From NCBI RefSeq assembly GCF_900109515.1, contig NZ_FOBD01000003.1, positions 248,001-312,000 on the forward strand: a stretch of 64,000 nucleotides of DNA. The letters run 5' to 3'. The notes beneath the pieces are model-generated. The model was not told the DNA's origin and did no database searches. It worked only from the letters and a program-made list of their open reading frames with translations. A program made the position numbers and the translations under genes. Each line of letters begins with the position of its first letter. Position 1 is the first letter of the stretch. This DNA is from Paenibacillus sp. OK003 (lineage in GTDB: Bacteria > Bacillota > Bacilli > Paenibacillales > Paenibacillaceae). Shown here one piece after another: positions 27,013 through 35,154 of this stretch.

Positions 27013-28011
27013 ATGAAGGCAGTTGTATTGGAAAGGGTCTGTACCCCAAAAGAACTACAGATCACTGAAGTACCTATTCCTATAGTCAAACCTGGGTGGG
27101 TACTTGTAAAAATCAGGGCGTTTGGAGTAAATCGCTCCGAAATGTTCACTAGACAGGGGCATTCACCGTCCGTTCAATTCCCGCGTATTATTGGGATCGA
27201 ATGCGTAGGGGAGATTGAAGACCCTTCAGATAGCACATTTATAAAGGGAACGACCGTCGCTTCATTAATGGGAGGGTTAGGCCGTGCATTTGACGGGAGT
27301 TATGCTGAATATGCACTTATACCTTCGGACCAAGTGTATCCTATTTCTAGCGATATGAAATGGACTGAACTTGCAGCGATACCGGAAATGTATTATACCG
27401 CGTATGCATCCTTATTTGAATGTCTTCAATTGACTTCAGGGGAGATGCTACTTATTCGTGGTGGGACAAGTTCCGTAGGTTTAGCAACACTTCAGCTAGC
27501 TAAGAGTGTAGGAGCAACAGTCATATCAACGACTCGAGACAAAGAGAAATTTGCACTTCTCCAAGAAGCTGGAGCAGACTATGCACTGCTCGATAATGAA
27601 CATTTGAGACAACAGGTGTATGCTATTGCTCCAAATGGGGTAAACAAGGTTCTAGAGTTGGTTGGTACAACGACTGTAAAAGAGTCCTTGCAATTCATCT
27701 CAGAACGAGGGATTTGTTGCATGTCAGGAATATTAGGAGATGAATGGACTCTTGATACCTTTGAACCTTTAGTGGATATACCCACAGGTGTATATTTCAC
27801 AGCGTTCACAAGTGAAGTTATCAAAGAAAGTACACTGATCTCTTTATTTGAGCATATCCAAAAACATGGTATAGTCCCACCTATTGCCCGAGTCTTTACA
27901 CTCGAGGAGATTGGAAAGGCACATCTTTTAATGGAAAGTAACACCGCAAACGGTAAGATCGTTATATCCAATGACATTGTAGAGACGAATGATAACTTCT
28001 CTGCAACCTAA
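27013..28011 (+). CDS. Zinc-free MDR oxidoreductase in the ABC operon
   Basis: 332 residues. GroES-like half with FGVNRSEMFTRQGHSPSVQF, nucleotide loop RGGTSSVGLATLQLAKSVGA near residue 150. No zinc-ligand cysteine cluster, so quinone oxidoreductase-like. It begins 3 bp after the permease gene and ends the operon. Its presence suggests that the imported compound, or a stress linked to it, involves an enone or quinone. That link is inferred from position only. It is not a close copy of the gene at 6513. Confidence 0.9.
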   Translation: MKAVVLERVCTPKELQITEVPIPIVKPGWVLVKIRAFGVNRSEMFTRQGHSPSVQFPRIIGIECVGEIEDPSDSTFIKGTTVASLMGGLGRAFDGSYAEYALIPSDQVYPISSDMKWTELAAIPEMYYTAYASLFECLQLTSGEMLLIRGGTSSVGLATLQLAKSVGATVISTTRDKEKFALLQEAGADYALLDNEHLRQQVYAIAPNGVNKVLELVGTTTVKESLQFISERGICCMSGILGDEWTLDTFEPLVDIPTGVYFTAFTSEVIKESTLISLFEHIQKHGIVPPIARVFTLEEIGKAHLLMESNTANGKIVISNDIVETNDNFSAT

Positions 28012-28020
28012 AGATAAAAT

Positions 28021-28064
28021 AATAGTTACAAAAAGGTTCCTATGCAACATTAAGGTGCCTACTT
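28021..28064. promoter_or_regulatory. HxlR-type operator element, site 3
   Basis: AATAGTTAC (28021), GGTTCCTAT (28035) and AAGGTGCCTACTT (28052), with offsets of 14 and 31 bp as at the other two sites. It lies about 75 bp upstream of the SnoaL-like gene. Confidence 0.7.
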
Positions 28065-28135
28065 ACCAATTATCTAAAGTAGAGATAAAATTTAAGTGAG
28101 GGCATACGATCACGAGAATAGAAAGGGGTTTAAAT

Positions 28136-28555
28136 ATGACGATTACAGAAAACAAACAATTGATGTATCGTTTCACGAACTTCATTAATACGGCAAGCAA
28201 AGAACTTGCTGAAGAATTGATTGCTCCAGATGCTGTTTTTTATGTACCTATGCAAAAAGAACCAATGAATGGTCCAAGTGGTTATCTCTCCATAATTCAT
28301 ATGATGAGATCTGGTTTTTCCGATATACAATGGACTGTTAAGGAGCTGGTAGCAGAAGGGGATCTAATAGCAGCTCATTTTGTCATGAAGGGCACACAAG
28401 ACGGAATGTTTCTCGGGTTTCCACCAACGGGAAAAAAAATTGAAATAAATGCAATGAATTTTTATCGGATCTCTAATGGCCAAATTATTGAAGAGTATGG
28501 TCAACCCGATATGCTTGGCTTGCTCCAACAAATAGGGGCAATTCCAAAAGCATAA
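28136..28555 (+). CDS. SnoaL/NTF2-like (ester cyclase family) protein
   Basis: 139 residues with the cone-shaped NTF2-like pattern: an N-terminal helix ending FINTASKELAEELIAPDAVF, then IQWTVKELVAEGDLIAAHF, FLGFPPTGKKIEINAMNFY and ISNGQIIEEYGQPDMLGLL. SnoaL-type proteins act as small cyclases, isomerases or hydrolases; many are uncharacterised. AAAGGGG precedes the ATG. It has its own HxlR-type operator, so it is probably co-induced with the importer operon next door. Confidence 0.88.
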   Translation: MTITENKQLMYRFTNFINTASKELAEELIAPDAVFYVPMQKEPMNGPSGYLSIIHMMRSGFSDIQWTVKELVAEGDLIAAHFVMKGTQDGMFLGFPPTGKKIEINAMNFYRISNGQIIEEYGQPDMLGLLQQIGAIPKA

Positions 28556-28606
28556 TTACATCACCTCTTGTAAATAAATGAAGTGATCTCAGAAAATGTC
28601 GCTATA

Positions 28607-28620
28607 TGTCGAGGGACACA
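28607..28620 (+). repeat. Dispersed repeat, copy 7 (head stub)
   Basis: Only TGTCGAGGGACACA remains. A short fragment, listed because of its exact head and same orientation. Confidence 0.4.
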
Positions 28621-28639
28621 AAGAAAGGTCTAAAGTAAT

Positions 28640-29608
28640 ATGTATGATTTTACCGCAAGCAAAAAAAATATTAATGACTATGAAAGCTCGAAGATACTTA
28701 CCCCAGAGATTGGAGATAGGGAAGAACTCGCTCAATTTAGAGGATCTCTGTTGGCGCTGTTTGGAGAACCCGATTATAAAACATCCGATGCAGAGAATGC
28801 CTTTCAATACACTATCACAGCAACAGACAATGTTCAAAATTCTTATGAAATTACAGTTTATCAGGGACCTAGCGGACTTGCGATAGAAGGTAATGAAAAT
28901 GAAGCCTCTGTTCTTAATGCAGCTCAATTTTTTGTTGGATATGTAAAGAAAGCAAGGCCTGCTGACTTCGATGAGAAATTAGTCTATGAAGACACCGGAT
29001 ACATAATAGAATATGGGTGTAAGAATGGCGTTTGCTATTATAAAGAGTCACCTCAAACTACAACTACTTTAAAATCAAATAAAATTAGGCTCGCTGATTT
29101 AACACCGGGCCAATTGAATGAAATCAATGAAATTGATTTCACAAAGATAAAAGACCCCAATGACTCATGGTTCTGGAAAGAGGATTTATTAAATTTCTCA
29201 ACAATAGACTTTCCGTTGATTCGTGACTTAATGCGTAAGGACCTAAGTTTGGTTTTAGGAAAACCGATAGGTCTTGATGAAGTGATGCAGATGGGGAGCG
29301 ATGAGGGTTTTGATCTGGAATTCAGTTCAGAAACTCCTGAGATGGCATTAAACGCGTTAGCAGAAATCTGGGCATGGAAAACAACTGCGGGTAAAGCGTC
29401 ACAAAAGAGACGCCTTGATTGTTCTTCATTTGCTTGGACAATTTCACGAGCAGTTTATGGATTTTATGGAGGGAATTTAAATAGCAATCACGCTTTAGCT
29501 AATGCATTGTATGAGGAGTATGAAGATAGAATCACATCTCAGGAAGATACACTTCGATTCTTCTATGCATTACTTGAGCTCTTCAAATTTAAACGACTAA
29601 ATGAATAA
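28640..29608 (+). CDS. Hypothetical protein, 322 residues
   Basis: The ATG at 28640 follows GAAAGG. The product is acidic, without signal peptide or membrane segments. The first ~100 residues look like an alpha/beta domain (GSLLALFGEPDYKTSDAENA, ITVYQGPSGLAIEG). A middle part of about 100 residues is charged (DFTKIKDPNDSWFWKEDLLN). The end is helical with RRLDCSSFAWTISRAVYGFY. I do not recognise a family. An immunity-type or enzyme-regulating protein is possible but nothing shows it. It stands alone between two dispersed repeats and is closed by the double hairpin at 29621. Confidence 0.65.
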   Translation: MYDFTASKKNINDYESSKILTPEIGDREELAQFRGSLLALFGEPDYKTSDAENAFQYTITATDNVQNSYEITVYQGPSGLAIEGNENEASVLNAAQFFVGYVKKARPADFDEKLVYEDTGYIIEYGCKNGVCYYKESPQTTTTLKSNKIRLADLTPGQLNEINEIDFTKIKDPNDSWFWKEDLLNFSTIDFPLIRDLMRKDLSLVLGKPIGLDEVMQMGSDEGFDLEFSSETPEMALNALAEIWAWKTTAGKASQKRRLDCSSFAWTISRAVYGFYGGNLNSNHALANALYEEYEDRITSQEDTLRFFYALLELFKFKRLNE

Positions 29609-29620
29609 TTCATCATTAAA

Positions 29621-29687
29621 CTAACGGGAAACGTTAGCTTAATAATACTAAGAAAGCAGCTGATCCATGTGATCGGCTGCTTTTGTT
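29621..29687 (+). terminator. Double hairpin terminator after the hypothetical gene
   Basis: CTAACGGGAAACGTTAG (29621-29637), then GCAGCTGATC / GATCGGCTGC (29656-29680) and TTTTGTT. It has the same architecture as 2363-2427. The first stem changes T-A to A-T on both sides, which keeps pairing. Confidence 0.7.
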
Positions 29688-30235
29688 CAACTAATGGGCA
29701 GAATACTTTAAATACATTTTCAATGGGGAGATGTAACTAATACCGAAAAATCACGTTCATTATTCTAGAGTAAGGGGGCTTTAAAGATATCGGACTAAAA
29801 CTAGCGGTTGAGGACAAGAACGTAGTCCGATTACCGATTAGATGATTGACTACGTGAGGGTGGTGGGTCTTTTTTTGAATGTCTGAAACCCTAAAGGCTG
29901 GTTTATGGCCAAAGAGACTAGTTGAATTACTATGACCCTCCATTTGAAATGCACAGATGCACATTTCGAATGGAATTATTTGAGAAGATCGCTGATGGAG
30001 AACTAGCCATACTTTCTTATTTGCAAAAGTCTGAGTTGAAGTATCTAGAGGAATTGAAACGCTGATTCATACTTTCGATCCATTCAATTTAACAATAGCC
30101 ATAAGGTAACAACCGCATATCAATAGGATAAGCTCACACCTCGTAACAAAAGAAGCTACAGGCTGAAATCAGTAGCATACGGGTAAATCTAAATATTGAT
30201 ATTTGGATTGTAACGCTATATGTAGGAGGCACAGC
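29688..30235. other. Intergenic region with repeat copy and a short fossil
   Basis: Holds repeat copy 8 (29806-29852) and sequence to about 29895 resembling the flank of the 53243 copy. A short frame at 29949-30065 ends SYLQKSELKYLEELKR; it has no ribosome site and is probably a gene end left behind. Confidence 0.45.
29806..29852 (+). repeat. Dispersed repeat, copy 8 (short form with extended flank)
   Basis: GGTTGAGGACAAGAACGTAG, then TCCGATTACCGATTAGATGA. The downstream GTGGTGGGTCT and TTTTGAATG, followed by a frame starting MSETLKAG, match the flank of copy 10 (MTKTLKTG), so the duplicated unit is longer than the repeat itself. Confidence 0.7.
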
Positions 30236-30856
30236 ATGAATGACATACTCGCTTTTTCAATCTTGCTGATCTTCATTGTAATGGCACCAGGTGTCGATTT
30301 TGTATTAATAACAAAACGAACCTTGACAGATGGCAAGAAGGATGGTTTCAAAATTGCATTAGGTCTAATTAGCGGAGCTCTAGTGCACACAATGGTAGCA
30401 GCTCTAGGACTTTCCATTATATTAATGAAATCGGCTGTAGCCTTTGAAGTAATCAAATACGCTGGCGCTGCTTATTTGATTTATATGGGATTGTCTTCCT
30501 TCATTAAGCGAAAGAGTGATTTAAATCAAGATGAGCCGGATAATTTAAAAAGATCGGCATTTGTGCAAGGGTTGGTTTCCAATGCTCTTAATCCGAAAGT
30601 AGCTATCTTTTTCCTTACTTTTCTACCTCAATTTTTGACACCTGACCTAAATGCGAGTGTACAATTCCTAATCATGGGTTCCTTTTATGCAGTGCTTTCA
30701 ATATTATGGTTTTCAACCATCGTATTTTTATTAAGTTATGTAAGGAAATGGCTAATGTCCCCAAAGGTTCAAAGTATTATAGACAAAACTACCGGAATGG
30801 TCTTGATTGCATTCGGGCTAAATATGATTTTCAAAGCACAAAAAACGGGATCGTAG
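30236..30856 (+). CDS. LysE-family amino acid exporter
   Basis: 206 residues from an ATG behind TAGGAGGC; the upstream in-frame start has no such site. Six membrane segments and the LysE/RhtB signature near residue 15 (MAPGVDFVLITKRTLTDGKK), then GLISGALVHTMVAALGLS and SNALNPKVAIFFLTFLPQFL. These carriers export amino acids such as homoserine, threonine or leucine. Single gene closed by a strong terminator at 30925. Confidence 0.92.
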   Translation: MNDILAFSILLIFIVMAPGVDFVLITKRTLTDGKKDGFKIALGLISGALVHTMVAALGLSIILMKSAVAFEVIKYAGAAYLIYMGLSSFIKRKSDLNQDEPDNLKRSAFVQGLVSNALNPKVAIFFLTFLPQFLTPDLNASVQFLIMGSFYAVLSILWFSTIVFLLSYVRKWLMSPKVQSIIDKTTGMVLIAFGLNMIFKAQKTGS

Positions 30857-30924
30857 AGTTAGGAAGGGGGCTCTTGGAGCTACCTTTTTTGTATAACAAT
30901 CTAGATTACACATCATTATCCCAT

Positions 30925-30973
30925 AAAAGGGTATCCACTCGCTTTGATTGAAAGCGAGTGGACACCCTTTTTG
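30925..30973 (+). terminator. Terminator after the LysE-family gene
   Basis: AAAAGGGT.TCCACTCGCTTT pairs with AAAGCGAGTGGA.ACCCTTTT around GATTG, with a T-run at the end. A very stable stem of about 20 bp. Confidence 0.85.
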
Positions 30974-31159
30974 ATTTAGTATAAAAATGTTTAAACGATT
31001 TTAATCATGAGTTATATCATATGATCAAGAGTTGTGGCGATTTTTCACAATAATAAACTTAAGACATTGGTTAGTCCGAAAAAGCAAAAATGAGATCATA
31101 GGTTTTTGGCCTTGACAGTCGACTTAATAAGCATGGTTTAATATGAGACCTAGTTGGTA

Positions 31160-32236
31160 TTACAGCTCAACCTTGTGCTGCACGCGGTACTTCGAAGGTG
31201 AAAGACCAAAATGGGTCTTAAAAGTTCGGCTAAAATGAGACACATCGGTAAAACCGGTGAAATCAGCAATTTCTTCGAGTTTCAGATTGGATTCACTTAA
31301 ATACTGAACCGCTTTTTTTAATTTCACATCAATTAACAGCTTGGAAAAGCTAGAACCTGACACCTGTTGTATAATCCGGCAGATGTACTGCTTGCTGAGA
31401 TGCATGTATTCGGCAGCTGAAGCGAGAGTAGCGGATCTAAAATCTTTTCTTATATGATTCATAATTCCATTGAAATGCAGTTCAATATTTGAAAGTGGAG
31501 TTGGGGTTTCAATATCAGATTGATTGTGACGAAACAAGAAACTAAACAATAACTTCAAGTAGCATTCCATAATATTATTACGGAATTCATCCCCCCACAT
31601 GTATTCGCTAAATAGACGAAGCATGGTTTCCCTTACATCATCATTATTGCTAGTATGAAATAGGATATAGTTCGAGTCCTGCTTGGTTTCATCGAAAAGT
31701 ACTTTATTAAAGAAACTAATCAGGGGAGGGTTATGGTGAAATAGTTCAAAAAAAACAGATTCTATGTATCTACGTCTTATCATCACGTAAATACAAATAC
31801 TTCCATCTAACATTTTTATTGAATGCATTGTATCGGGGGGCATAACAAATAAGTCTCCGTCTGACAACTGAAACGTCTTATTTGGCAAGGTAAGAATCCC
31901 GCTACCTTTATGAATATAGATGCATTGAAAGTAGTTATTGGAGTGCATGAGATCAAGAGAGAAGTTTATATGTTTGGTTATGGCCATATTCAGATCCTCT
32001 AAAATAAGCAGGTTCTCATCGATCTCCGTTAAACCGGTAATGTATTTAGGGGTTTGTTCAGAATATTGGGGCCAATATATGCGAATCAATTTATTTTTCT
32101 TAATATAATTACTGGATAAAAATTTTGTGTATGTCGAATATTCCTGCAAGGCTAGTTTACCTTCAGAGTTTTCTTTGTAAAATTCCTCTAAACTTGTTAA
32201 TACCTGAAGTATGTGATCCATCTTTTCTGTCAGCAC
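31160..32236 (-). CDS. AraC-family regulator of the glycan island
   Basis: 358 residues from a GTG at 32236 behind AGGAGG. A cupin-type sensing domain occupies the first half (GSGILTLPNKTF, GDLFVMPPDTMHSIKMLDG). The C-terminal double HTH includes LASAAEYMHLSKQYICRIIQ and LEEIADFTGFTDVSHFSRTF. Such regulators activate glycoside genes on binding a sugar. It is divergent from GH39, and the intergenic region carries two copies of a 17-bp motif also found upstream of the two other island promoters. A broken paralogue lies at 34057. Confidence 0.93.
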   Translation of the reverse strand: MLTEKMDHILQVLTSLEEFYKENSEGKLALQEYSTYTKFLSSNYIKKNKLIRIYWPQYSEQTPKYITGLTEIDENLLILEDLNMAITKHINFSLDLMHSNNYFQCIYIHKGSGILTLPNKTFQLSDGDLFVMPPDTMHSIKMLDGSICIYVMIRRRYIESVFFELFHHNPPLISFFNKVLFDETKQDSNYILFHTSNNDDVRETMLRLFSEYMWGDEFRNNIMECYLKLLFSFLFRHNQSDIETPTPLSNIELHFNGIMNHIRKDFRSATLASAAEYMHLSKQYICRIIQQVSGSSFSKLLIDVKLKKAVQYLSESNLKLEEIADFTGFTDVSHFSRTFKTHFGLSPSKYRVQHKVEL

Positions 32237-32282
32237 GGTAACCTCCTATGTCACATTTCTACTTGAATCTAGTCTATTCTAT

Positions 32283-32348
32283 TGTTTCATATTCTTCAAC
32301 TTGGAGTGTAACCGAAGTTAAGTGAATGCTATGTTTCATCTTATTCAA
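32283..32348. promoter_or_regulatory. Two putative AraC-regulator sites
   Basis: TGTTTCATATTCTTCAA (32283-32299) and TGTTTCATCTTATTCAA (32332-32348) are direct repeats 49 bp apart between the divergent araC-type and GH39 genes. Near-identical motifs precede the units at 35.1 and 43 kb. Confidence 0.65.
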
Positions 32349-32455
32349 GGTTACTGGCTAATCCTATCAATTAACCAATTACATAAATAAAGTTAAGATG
32401 CATGTGTAGTAATATTCTTTTCCTTACAATAATTAATTAGAAAGTGGTGCTAACA

Positions 32456-33946
32456 ATGAAAGCGAATTTTACAGTTAACCTCACGGGGAATACAGAAGCA
32501 TTCCCTCATTATTGGGAGCTATGCGTAGGAAGTTGTCACGCCTACACTGCCCTTCGCGCGGATTATCAGCGTATGTTGAAGAGAGCTCATGACGAACTAG
32601 GATTCAAATATGTTAGGTTCCACGGTTTACTGGATGATAATATGTCAGTTTACACAGTTAATATGCTCACGGGACAGGAGTTATACTCTTTCCATAACAT
32701 TGATGTTATCTTCGATTTTCTTCTCAGCATTGGGATGAAGCCATTTATAGAGCTTGGGTTTATGCCTTCTGCATTGGCATCCGGTGAGCAGACATGCTTC
32801 TTATACAAAGGGAACATTACTCCACCAAAAAACTACGATAAATGGTTTGAATTATTGAATACGCTTACGAAGCATTTGGTTGATCGCTATGGTATCGATG
32901 AAGTCCGCACCTGGTTTTTTGAAATCTGGAACGAACCGAATTTGAAGTACTTCTGGGCCGGCACCAAGGATGAATATATGAAGCTCTATGATTACTCGTC
33001 TCGTGCAATCAAACAAGTGGATTCCTTGTTGAAAGTTGGGGGACCGGCTTCTTCTGGAAATGCCTGGATACCGGATTTTATTGCATACTGCGAAGAAAAC
33101 AAGGTGGCAGTAGATTTTATTTCAACACATCATTATCCTACAACCGATCCGTTAAGTACGCATCATGAAGTGGACATTGAAGCCATAATGAAAATGGATG
33201 AAGAAGAGAAAATGCTGGCCTTCGCAGCGTTGATGAATCCGCACTATGAGCGTGGAGTTATGGCTGTTATGACGCAAAAGGCGAAGCAGGAAGCCGGTGA
33301 GCTTCCGCTTTATTATACGGAATGGAACTCGGCTGCATTCCCGTATAAGCAGGATGATCCCTATGCAGCAGCTTTTATTGTGAAAACTTTGACCGACAAT
33401 GTGGGCCTTGTTGAAGGATATTCGTTCTGGACGTTCTCCGACATATTCGAAGAATCAGTTCAACAATCGCTGCCTTTCCATGGCGGGTTTGGTTTGCTGA
33501 ATATTGATGGTGTTCCAAAACCATCTTACCATGCCTTCAGAGTAATGCATGACTTAGGGAATGAACGGATTCCAACAGAGACCTGTGAAGTTGAAACCCT
33601 GGAGCTTCTTGCAACCAAGAAAAATGCCGGACTTTCTATGGTGCTTTACAATCATAACGCACCTGAAGCGGAGATCGTAGGTGCTCAAGTGTGTATTACA
33701 TTCCTAGGCGATTTAACCGGAAAGAAGGCTTCGATACAGATTATCGATGAGTACCATGCAAATCCGAAGCGCAAATGGGTAGAGCAGGGCTCCCCGGAAT
33801 ACCCTACGAAACATCAATTGGAGGAATTGTTACAGGCTTCCGAGGTGATCAGAAAGCCTGTTGAGTTGAAGCAACTTCCAGGTGGGGAATGGTATCTGGA
33901 GCTAACCGTTGAACCGCATAGTGTAACATCTATCGATATTGAGTAA
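32456..33946 (+). CDS. GH39 beta-xylosidase-like glycosidase
   Basis: 496 residues from the ATG at 32456 (GAAAGTGG upstream; two in-frame GTG codons lie 9-12 bp earlier). GH39 retaining-enzyme motifs are present: acid/base glutamate in WFFEIWNEPNLKYFW near residue 162 and nucleophile glutamate in LYYTEWNSAAF near 285. C-terminal beta-sandwich follows. No signal peptide, so it acts inside the cell on imported oligosaccharides, releasing xylose or a related sugar. Divergent from the AraC regulator; ends at a repeat-borne terminator. Confidence 0.93.
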   Translation: MKANFTVNLTGNTEAFPHYWELCVGSCHAYTALRADYQRMLKRAHDELGFKYVRFHGLLDDNMSVYTVNMLTGQELYSFHNIDVIFDFLLSIGMKPFIELGFMPSALASGEQTCFLYKGNITPPKNYDKWFELLNTLTKHLVDRYGIDEVRTWFFEIWNEPNLKYFWAGTKDEYMKLYDYSSRAIKQVDSLLKVGGPASSGNAWIPDFIAYCEENKVAVDFISTHHYPTTDPLSTHHEVDIEAIMKMDEEEKMLAFAALMNPHYERGVMAVMTQKAKQEAGELPLYYTEWNSAAFPYKQDDPYAAAFIVKTLTDNVGLVEGYSFWTFSDIFEESVQQSLPFHGGFGLLNIDGVPKPSYHAFRVMHDLGNERIPTETCEVETLELLATKKNAGLSMVLYNHNAPEAEIVGAQVCITFLGDLTGKKASIQIIDEYHANPKRKWVEQGSPEYPTKHQLEELLQASEVIRKPVELKQLPGGEWYLELTVEPHSVTSIDIE

Positions 33947-33995
33947 AAAGCGGTGCATTGTAAATTCATGCCTGTATTGCTCACCATTCAAAAAC

Positions 33996-34050
33996 AGTCG
34001 CTATTTTAGCGACTGTTTTATTTTATCGGTACCAGTTCGTGTCCCGAGTT
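33996..34050 (+). repeat. Dispersed repeat, copy 9 (terminator-hairpin and inverse-arm part)
   Basis: CAGTCGCTATTTTAGCGACTG with TTTTATTTTATCGG, then TACCAGTTCGTGTCCCGAG. The hairpin is a perfect 10-bp stem here, because a G-U pair of other copies became A-U. It acts as the likely terminator of the GH39 gene. The head is missing. Confidence 0.75.
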
Positions 34051-34056
34051 AATTGA

Positions 34057-34770
34057 TTACAGCTCAACCTTATGCTGCGCTCGGTACTTCGAAGGTGTAA
34101 GGCCAAAATGAGACTTGAACGTGCGGCTAAAATGAGCACTAAATAAACGAAGTATGGTTTCCCTAACGTCTGAATTATTTCCAGTATGAAAAAGGATATA
34201 ATTTATATCATCGTTGGTTTCATCCAGAAGAGCCTTGTTAAAGAAACTGACCAAGAGGGAATTGTGATGAAATAAATCAAAAAAAAACAGAGTTTATATA
34301 TTTACGTCTTATCATTACATAGATGCAGATGCTTCCTTCATCTATCTTTACTGAATGTTTAATATCAGGCGGCATTACAAATAAGTTTCCCGACGATAAT
34401 TTGGAAAGTTTTATTTTGCAAAGTAAGAACTCCAGCACCCTTATATATATAGATACATTAAAAAAATTGTTGGAATGCATGAGGTCCAGCGAAAAATTTA
34501 AATGTTTGACGATAGCCATGTTTAGATCCTCTAAAATGAGCAGGTTCTCATCTAATTCTGTAGAATCGGTAATGTATTTTGGGATCACAGAATTAATACT
34601 GTGGCCAATACATGCGAATCAGATTATTCTTTTTTATGTAATTAATGGATAAAGAAATATATATAAGCGGAATATTGATCTGGTTGTAAACGGCCTTCAG
34701 CACTCTCCTTATAAAAATCCTCTATATTAGTTAATACATGGAGTATATGATCCATCTTATCTATGTCCAT
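34057..34770 (-). pseudogene. AraC-family regulator pseudogene
   Basis: A decayed paralogue of the gene at 31160. N-terminal pieces (ENLILEDLNMAIVKHL-like, LFVMPPDIKHSVK, GSICIYVMIRRKY) and the C-terminus (FSRTFKSHFGLTPSKYRAQ) align with it. Most of the DNA-binding region between RLFSAH and FSRTFK is deleted, and frameshifts occur near 34270 and 34440-34600. The original start is near 34770. It lies directly upstream of the GPH transporter gene, so it was probably that unit's own regulator before decay. Confidence 0.85.
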
Positions 34771-35154
34771 AATACACTCTCCCCATAACACTTCTGACTA
34801 TAGTCAAGTCTATGTGTTTCACTGCATTTAAAGTTGGTAAATGGTAATGCATTTATTCAGAAATAAGTTATTGCAGTTACAACAAAGCTGGTTGAGAAAG
34901 GTTAAGACTACTATTGAACCGTCCTAAATCAGTGGCATTTTTGTTTCATATTATTCAATGAAAGCGTTAATATTATTCATTTCAGTGATCTTTATATGCT
35001 ACTACAATAGTATTAACGATTTAAGTATTAATATTCTTAGAGAATTTTGAAAGGGCATACAAGAGTGGAGTGATATCAATTTTAAGGAATTAGGAACATG
35101 TATAGCTCAGGTTATGGTTCATTCTAAGAGGTATTCACAAAAGGGGGATATAAC
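34771..35154. other. Promoter region of the first GPH/GH2/GH78 unit
   Basis: Contains the AraC-type motif at 34942, the promoter at 34981-35008 and about 145 bp of leader. No gene seen. Confidence 0.6.
34942..35008 (+). promoter_or_regulatory. AraC-type site and promoter of the GPH/GH2/GH78 unit
   Basis: TGTTTCATATTATTCAA (34942-34958), then 39 bp from motif start to a -35 TTCAGT (34981), a 16-bp spacer and -10 TACAAT (35003-35008). The layout matches 42834-42901 almost base for base, which fits activation by an upstream-bound AraC protein at a weak -35. Confidence 0.65.
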
